From: an uncultured Eubacteriales bacterium
GTDB taxonomy: Bacteria > Bacillota > Clostridia > Oscillospirales > Acutalibacteraceae
Direction: 5' to 3'
Length of the DNA stretch: 64,000 nucleotides
Assembly (NCBI GenBank): GCA_900314795.1
Contig: OMWP01000016.1
Coordinates: 1-64,000 of the forward strand
How positions within the stretch are numbered: position 1 is the stretch's first letter; each line of letters begins with the position of its first letter. A program made the position numbers and the translations under genes. The notes beneath the pieces are model-generated. The model did no database searches and was not told the origin of the DNA. It saw only the letters and a program-made list of their open reading frames with translations. This document shows positions 59,418-64,000 of this stretch, in pieces.

Positions 59418-60566
59418 ATGGCTTTTGAAGTGGAAAAGAACCCGAACAGCGGTCTTCCCGTTATCAAGGTAATCGGCGTTGGCGGCGGCGGCGGTAACGC
59501 TGTTAACCGCATGATCAAAATGGATGTCAAGAACGTAGAGTTCATCGCCATCAACACGGACGAGCATGTGCTGCGTTATTCTCAGGCTCAGGAGAAGATC
59601 CAGATCGGTGAGAAGGCCACCCGCGGCAAGGGCGCAGGCTCTATGCCCAGCGTCGGACAGGCTGCTGCCGAAGAGAACCGTGAAGAGATCGCGGCGCTCC
59701 TGAAGGATACAGATATGGTATTTATCACCGCAGGTATGGGCGGCGGCACCGGTACAGGCGCGGCTCCCATCGTTGCGAATATCGCAAAGGATATGGGTAT
59801 TCTGACCGTAGCGGTCGTTACCAAGCCCTTTGCGTTTGAAGGCAAGAAGCGTATGGCGCAGGCTGAGCAAGGTATCGCGGAGCTGTCCGCATGCGTTGAC
59901 TCCCTGATCATCGTACCCAACGAGCGCTTGAAGCACGTTTCCGACCAGACCATCACCCTGCAGAACGCGTTCCTGATCGCGGACGACGTCCTCCGCCAGG
60001 GTGTACAGAGCATCTCCGATCTGATCGTTGTGCCCGGTCTTGTCAACCTCGACTTCGCCGATGTCTCCGCTATCATGCGTGACGCAGGCTATGCGCACAT
60101 GGGTATCGGTAAGGCGACTGGGAAGGATAAGAGCGTTGTGGCGGCTGATATGGCGATCTCCTCCGCATTGCTGGAGACCTCCATCGACGGCGCTACCGGC
60201 GTGATCATCAACATCACCGCTTCTCCCGATATCACCCTCGACGATATCGACGCGGCTTCCACCATGGTTCAGCAGAAGGCTGCTCCCGACGCGAACATCA
60301 TCTGGGGTGCTGTCATCGACGAGGATATGAAGGACGAGATCAGCGTGACCGTTATCGCTACCGGCTGCGGCGGCAATAACGATAACTCCGGCGCGTTCCC
60401 GACTTCTGCTCCCACAGCAGCTTCCACTACTCCTGCCACTACTCCTGTTACGGCTCCCGATCCGCTGGCTGAGCCCACTCCCGCTGCTCCCAAGGTAGAA
60501 GTAGACTCCACCGACGATGATGATTCCTTCTATGACATCATGTCGATCTTCAATTCCAAGAAATAA
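59418..60566 (+). CDS. ftsZ: Cell division GTPase FtsZ
   Basis: A 382-residue tubulin homologue that forms the Z ring. Start at 59418 follows AAGGAGGA; an upstream in-frame ATG overlaps it. Nucleotide loop [13 protein letters not shown] (about 20-32), tubulin signature GGGTGTG (about 108-114), and T7 loop [15 protein letters not shown]. The core ends near 320, then a Thr/Ala/Pro linker (about 325-365) and the terminal peptide [15 protein letters not shown], which departs from the common DIPTFLR type and may alter partner binding. A TATAAT lies at about 59334 for an own promoter. A strong terminator follows. Confidence 0.98.
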   Translation: MAFEVEKNPNSGLPVIKVIGVGGGGGNAVNRMIKMDVKNVEFIAINTDEHVLRYSQAQEKIQIGEKATRGKGAGSMPSVGQAAAEENREEIAALLKDTDMVFITAGMGGGTGTGAAPIVANIAKDMGILTVAVVTKPFAFEGKKRMAQAEQGIAELSACVDSLIIVPNERLKHVSDQTITLQNAFLIADDVLRQGVQSISDLIVVPGLVNLDFADVSAIMRDAGYAHMGIGKATGKDKSVVAADMAISSALLETSIDGATGVIINITASPDITLDDIDAASTMVQQKAAPDANIIWGAVIDEDMKDEISVTVIATGCGGNNDNSGAFPTSAPTAASTTPATTPVTAPDPLAEPTPAAPKVEVDSTDDDDSFYDIMSIFNSKK

Positions 60567-60609
60567 TTCAATAAGGGATTGTAAGGCGCTTTTCTTAATC
60601 ATTGAGCAT

Positions 60610-60643
60610 AAGGACACTCACCTGCTTGTGAGTGTCCTTTTTT
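60610..60643 (+). terminator. ftsZ terminator
   Basis: AAGGACACTCAC and GTGAGTGTCCTT form a 12-bp stem around CTGCTT, followed by six T residues. Confidence 0.92.
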
Positions 60644-60648
60644 ATATA

Positions 60649-60807
60649 ATACTAAGTATCATTAAAACACTTTAACATTTATTGCGTTAAATTCCGTATA
60701 ACTTCGTTGTCCTCCTTGACAGGCGCCAGCCTGCCTGCGTCGTCCGCCTCGTTCTACGAAATTTTCCGTTAATAAATTTGTTAAAGCGTTTAATGGATAC
60801 TTAGTAT
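60649..60807. repeat. Covarying long hairpin element, copy 2
   Basis: A 159-bp element: outer arms ATACTAAGTATCATTAAA and TTTAATGGATACTTAGTAT, middle arms ATTGCGTTAAATTCCGTA and TACGAAATTTTCCGTTAAT, and a central CAGGCGCCAGCCTG hairpin. The core TTGTC(C/G)TCCTTG and CGTCCGCCTCG matches copy 1 at 36838. The outer arms differ from copy 1 but remain self-complementary. It lies between ftsZ and a reverse-strand surface gene. Confidence 0.85.
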
Positions 60808-60810
60808 AAA

Positions 60811-60853
60811 AAGAGCACTCCGATTGGATCAATCGATCTTGATCGAAGTGCTC
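60811..60853 (-). terminator. Reverse-strand terminator after 60920 gene
   Basis: On the reverse strand AGAGCACTTCGAT and ATCGGAGTGCTCT pair and TTTTT follows. The loop is about 17 bases. Confidence 0.7.
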
Positions 60854-60919
60854 TGATTGCTTCTTTATTATTTTGAACAGGGGATCACGGTCGTGATGTC
60901 CGACGGTCAACCCAAAGGT

Positions 60920-61942
60920 TTATCGGATTTGTTCGCGCTTTTTGGTGTACAATAGGATGAACGCCGCGGCGATCAGCAAGAGTGCGCCGAGGATAAAGAG
61001 CGTTGCAGAATCTCCCGTCTTGACCGCATCGGCCTTATTCGTTGTTTTTCCTGAATCAGGTGTTGCCACGCTGTCGTTTGTCGCGCTGTCCTTTGCGGAG
61101 CCGTCAGCAGACGGCGCTTCGGTTGCCGCAGGACTGTCATCCGTCGCTTTTTTGTTGCGGAAGCCATGAACCGACATCGTGAACGCAAACGGATATCCGT
61201 CCTCCATGATGAGTGTTGACGGCAGATAGAACCAGAAGGATTCGCTCGACGGGTCAAAATCGGTGACCTCTGCTTCCGTCGGGAACTCGAACACGGAATT
61301 ATCCGTATCATGATCCTCTGCCTCTTTGGTCTCAACATTATAGATACTGAGCGAGAAGAGCCACGGCGATTTCAGCAGCTTGACTGTCGCTTTATCGGGA
61401 GAGGAGGGGTCGTATTCCACGGTGAAATCCTCACCCTCGTACATCGCGGTGTATGCGCCTTCATAGCTGGGATATTTTTGGGCATCGGCGCTGTACTGAG
61501 AGGATACAACGGTGATGGTGACCGGGATATCGACTTCCTCGATGCCATAGTCGCCGCCGAGATCGTAAATATGCACATTGGCATCCAGCTTTGTGGTTTC
61601 ATACAGCAGATGATCCACGGACGCCTTGACGCTCCATTCGGTATTCTCGTTCTTTTCGTAAACGAAGGTTTCGCTCGTGCTGTTGTTTTTGAGCGTCAAG
61701 GTGACGTCGCCGTTATAATCATCCAGCTTGAAGATGCCTTCCGTTATGAAATCCTCGTCATACGGATAGCTGTCGTGAAAATCTTTTACGAAGTCATATT
61801 CTCTGTTCACCACGGCAGATACGACGGAATAAGTTACCTTATCTCCCAAAGGAGCAGCGTTTTCCAATGCTGCGGCAAAGGCGGTGGTCATGCAGCTTAC
61901 TGCCAGAATAACCGCAAACAAGCAACTCAGGATTCGTTTCAT
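60920..61942 (-). CDS. Wall-anchored surface protein of unknown function
   Basis: A 340-residue exported protein; the start at 61942 is preceded by ATGAGGTCG. Signal peptide about 1-24 (TTAFAAA). Residues about 30-270 are beta-rich without a family that I recognise, with paired segments such as DVTLTLKNNSTSETFVYEK and FTVEYDPSSPDKATVKLL. Residues about 276-310 are an Ala/Ser/Thr/Asp linker; VKTGD at about 307-311, a helix and KKREQIR form a sorting-type tail like that of the 1560 and 29466 proteins. Own promoter and terminator. It may be a class B sortase substrate. Confidence 0.8.
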   Translation of the reverse strand: MKRILSCLFAVILAVSCMTTAFAAALENAAPLGDKVTYSVVSAVVNREYDFVKDFHDSYPYDEDFITEGIFKLDDYNGDVTLTLKNNSTSETFVYEKNENTEWSVKASVDHLLYETTKLDANVHIYDLGGDYGIEEVDIPVTITVVSSQYSADAQKYPSYEGAYTAMYEGEDFTVEYDPSSPDKATVKLLKSPWLFSLSIYNVETKEAEDHDTDNSVFEFPTEAEVTDFDPSSESFWFYLPSTLIMEDGYPFAFTMSVHGFRNKKATDDSPAATEAPSADGSAKDSATNDSVATPDSGKTTNKADAVKTGDSATLFILGALLLIAAAFILLYTKKREQIR

Positions 61943-62005
61943 GATTTTCTCGACCTCATTTCTTAGTAAATCATCTGTAGGAGTCATAGCTTAAACAGTA
62001 ATTCA

Positions 62006-62034
62006 ATCATATCATAATATCATTTGAAATGCAA
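62006..62034 (-). promoter_or_regulatory. Promoter of 60920 surface gene
   Basis: Reverse-strand TTGCAT and TATGAT separated by 17 bp. The -35 lies beside the terminator of the upstream gene (62043-62078). Confidence 0.65.
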
Positions 62035-62042
62035 GAGTAACA

Positions 62043-62078
62043 ATAAAACCGACCCATTCCGTTTGGAGTGAGTCGGTC
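62043..62078 (-). terminator. Reverse-strand terminator after GH3-like gene
   Basis: GACCGACTCA and TGGGTCGGTTTT pair on the reverse strand around CTCCAAACGGAA and end in a T-run. Confidence 0.8.
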
Positions 62079-62084
62079 ATTAGC

Positions 62085-63845
62085 TTATTCAGTCGGAGCA
62101 ACGGTTTCGGCGGTGGTTTCTGTAGTTGTTTCGCCTGTCGTTTCAGCCGATGCAGTCGTTGCGTCAACTGATTCGGTCGCGTTAACGGCATCATCCATCA
62201 ATCCGCTTTGGTATTTGAGCGTCAGGATGCGTTTGACCTTGGCGTCGAGCTGATCCTGTGTAATCTCACCGCTGTTGAGCAGATTCTCGATCTCTTGGAC
62301 ATAGCTCTGGATGCTGTTGGGATTCAGGATCAGGTCGATATCCGAGGCGAAAATGCCCTTGACGATGGTGCTGTATTTGTATTCTCTGGTGAAGTAGCCT
62401 TTAGACATATCGCCGGTAATGACTACGCCCTGATAATTGAGCTTTTCACGCAGTAATTGAGGGACGACCTTGTCGCTCAGTGTAGCGGGTCTCTCTGTGT
62501 CGAGCTGATCGACATAGATGTGATCGACCATGACCATTCCCGCGCCCGATTCAATGCCGGAGCGGAAAGCGCCGAATTCACTGCCGGCGTCAAGCTCATC
62601 TGCTGATTTGCCGATATGGAGGAATGCGTCGGAGGCATCGGTACTGTTCTTGGCGTCGAGTATTCCGGGGAAGTATTTGAGCGAAGGGATCACGTTGTTC
62701 TCATTATAGCCCTTGACAGCCGAGCTGATGATGTTGCCTGCGTCGGCGTCGCTCAAATCGGGCTTTGTCGCTCTCGCATCGGAGAGATCGGCATTGAGAG
62801 AGAAATCAATGTTGAAGCCGAGATTGCTCTTTTGCTGTGCGGCAGCGACAGCATTATTATATGCACCGTCGGCGGTGGTATCGACACCGTTTTGTCCGGT
62901 GGCCTGTTCGGAGATGATCGCGTCATCATCCTGTGCGATGAACAGCGGGATCTTGGAGTTGTCCTGCAATCCCGTGATCAGCGCCTTGGTCTGGTCGTCG
63001 CCGGTAATGCTCTGCTGTGTGAGGATCACGCCGCCGACAGGATAATTTTCGAGCGCCGGCGCAGTGGTATTGTCCACGACGGTGACGATATCAGTGTTCA
63101 TCAGCATTTCGGGTGTGACCACAAAGAGCTGACAGATCTTGTCACGCTGTGACATGGAACTCAGCGTGTCTGCCGCCTTTGCCTCATAAACGGATTCCGT
63201 CGGCGCGGCCGACTCAGCCTCGGCACTTGTCTGATCGGCAGCGTTTTTACCGCCGTTTCCGGAGAGCATGGGCGCGATCACAAAGTGTACCAGCGCGAAT
63301 AATGCGGCGGCAACTGCAACAACCGCAAGAATGAGGAGAATGATCTTACCGGGGCTGCTCTTTTTGGCAGTGTCGGCTTTGTTGTCCTCTCCTGTGTCCG
63401 CGGAAACAATTCGTGTTTTTGTCACCTCTGACCTTCTTGTCGGTCGATTGGCTTTTTGAAGAGCCGAGAGGTTCTCTGCGTCGGCATTGGCGCCGATCGT
63501 ATCTGACTTCTCGTCATCGAGCAGGATCGTTTTTTCGGTGTCAAGATCACGAGGCAGCTTAAAATCATCTTCTGTGATCGGTTCAAATCTGCTGTCGGAT
63601 GAGGAACGCGACTTGTCGGGGAAGATGTTATCTTCATCGCCTGATTTTTCTGCCTTATCGAGCGCTTCTTTGATCTCGCTCAGGACGTCGTCGTCGGTCG
63701 GTTCAGCAGTTTTTTCAACCGACACATTTTCGTTTTCTTGCGCTTTTATCTCTGACGCATCGCTGAGCGCTGCGGTGTTTTCATCAGCACCGTTGACAGG
63801 CTCATTCTCAGCATCGGGAGAGATATTCTTATTGTTTTCAGCCAT
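62085..63845 (-). CDS. Membrane-anchored GH3-like protein with degenerate motifs
   Basis: A 586-residue protein. Residues 1-165 are an acidic, Ser/Asp/Glu-rich cytoplasmic region; helix about 168-193; then an extracellular GH3 (NagZ-like) domain (about 225-550). QRDKICQLFVVTPEMLM, YPVGGVILTQQSI and GVVITGDMSKGYF follow the GH3 fold; the Asp of GDMSKG is the expected nucleophile. The usual KHFPGHG-x-DSH loop is replaced by LKYFPGILDAKNSTDASDAF, without its histidine pair, so N-acetylglucosaminidase activity is doubtful. It may bind wall fragments instead. The tail (about 555-586) is Thr/Glu/Ala rich. Own promoter at 63909. Confidence 0.85.
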   Translation of the reverse strand: MAENNKNISPDAENEPVNGADENTAALSDASEIKAQENENVSVEKTAEPTDDDVLSEIKEALDKAEKSGDEDNIFPDKSRSSSDSRFEPITEDDFKLPRDLDTEKTILLDDEKSDTIGANADAENLSALQKANRPTRRSEVTKTRIVSADTGEDNKADTAKKSSPGKIILLILAVVAVAAALFALVHFVIAPMLSGNGGKNAADQTSAEAESAAPTESVYEAKAADTLSSMSQRDKICQLFVVTPEMLMNTDIVTVVDNTTAPALENYPVGGVILTQQSITGDDQTKALITGLQDNSKIPLFIAQDDDAIISEQATGQNGVDTTADGAYNNAVAAAQQKSNLGFNIDFSLNADLSDARATKPDLSDADAGNIISSAVKGYNENNVIPSLKYFPGILDAKNSTDASDAFLHIGKSADELDAGSEFGAFRSGIESGAGMVMVDHIYVDQLDTERPATLSDKVVPQLLREKLNYQGVVITGDMSKGYFTREYKYSTIVKGIFASDIDLILNPNSIQSYVQEIENLLNSGEITQDQLDAKVKRILTLKYQSGLMDDAVNATESVDATTASAETTGETTTETTAETVAPTE

Positions 63846-64000
63846 GGTAAAACCCTTTCTGACAGTTGTTGATGGATGGGATCGTCTGATCTGATCCTAT
63901 TCTTATTCATATTACCATAAGGACACCGTTTGTGTCAATTACAGCACTGTAATTTCTTTTAAAGAAATTCGAGCTAAATGGGACGTAGAATAAAAGAGGG
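63846..64000. other. Leader of GH3-like gene and window edge
   Basis: Holds the reverse promoter at 63909-63938 and its ribosome site GAAAGGG. A TTTCTTTTAAAGAAATTC palindrome (63954-63971) lies beyond. No further gene seen at the edge. Confidence 0.5.
63909..63938 (-). promoter_or_regulatory. Promoter of GH3-like gene
   Basis: Reverse-strand TTGACA and TAATAT separated by 18 bp. Confidence 0.7.

Overview
The window looks like chromosomal DNA of a strictly Gram-positive, gut-type Clostridia member, most likely an Oscillospiraceae/Ruminococcaceae relative. The basis is a dcw cluster of Firmicutes order, class III fructose-bisphosphatase, meso-DAP dehydrogenase, class B and C sortases with surface proteins, a dockerin protein, ECF rather than BtuCDF vitamin uptake, and moderate-GC coding sequence with very repeat-rich intergenic DNA. 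The genus cannot be fixed by reading alone. No tRNA, rRNA, CRISPR array, transposase or prophage was seen.

Layout. 1-600: repeats and a small DUF6291-like gene. 1071-7974: a cobalamin-riboswitch-controlled locus encoding two surface proteins with transcobalamin-type (DUF4430) domains and a complete ECF transporter (T, fused double ATPase, S). 8153-11954: an HTH-like protein next to a vWA protein, a BIG2/YARHG lipoprotein and an unknown exported protein. 12127-14864: a LytS-type histidine kinase and a response regulator with a SARP-like output domain. 15340-21118: fbp, a YbaK-type tRNA-editing protein, a CBS-DRTGG pyrophosphatase and ddh. 21595-35669: a surface-assembly island with a giant fibro-slime/pilin protein, a pilus backbone protein, two pilin-type sortases, a cohesin-like wall protein, a class B sortase, a dockerin protein and a solute-binding lipoprotein. 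35814-39224: a membrane protein with a chagasin-like domain, a His-rich CobW GTPase and a HAD phosphatase. 39834-46167: a Dlt-like operon (adenylating enzyme, carrier protein, MBOAT, SGNH protein) that contains a PLP decarboxylase. 47194-60566: division and wall genes mraZ-rsmH-ftsL-pbp-mraY-ftsW-murG-murA-ftsQ-ftsZ. 60920-63845: two divergently placed surface genes, one a degenerate GH3-like protein.

Two loci stand out. The first resembles a bacterial version of the vertebrate intrinsic-factor strategy: an alpha/alpha-toroid plus DUF4430 protein that appears to place both domains outside the cell, controlled by a B12 riboswitch and next to an ECF importer. The second looks like a D-alanylation pathway rewired by an on-carrier decarboxylase (compare BtrI/BtrK of butirosin biosynthesis), which would decorate a surface polymer with a decarboxylated amino acid. 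Both functions are inferred from domain composition and order.

The non-coding DNA is also unusual. Several palindromic repeat families differ in arm sequence between copies but keep the arms complementary. Another family has terminal inverted repeats made of copy-specific 7-8-bp microsatellites and sits directly at stop codons. Two repeat families have entered the ecfA reading frame without breaking it. Promoters listed here were found by eye as -35/-10 pairs with 16-18-bp spacing and are predictions.
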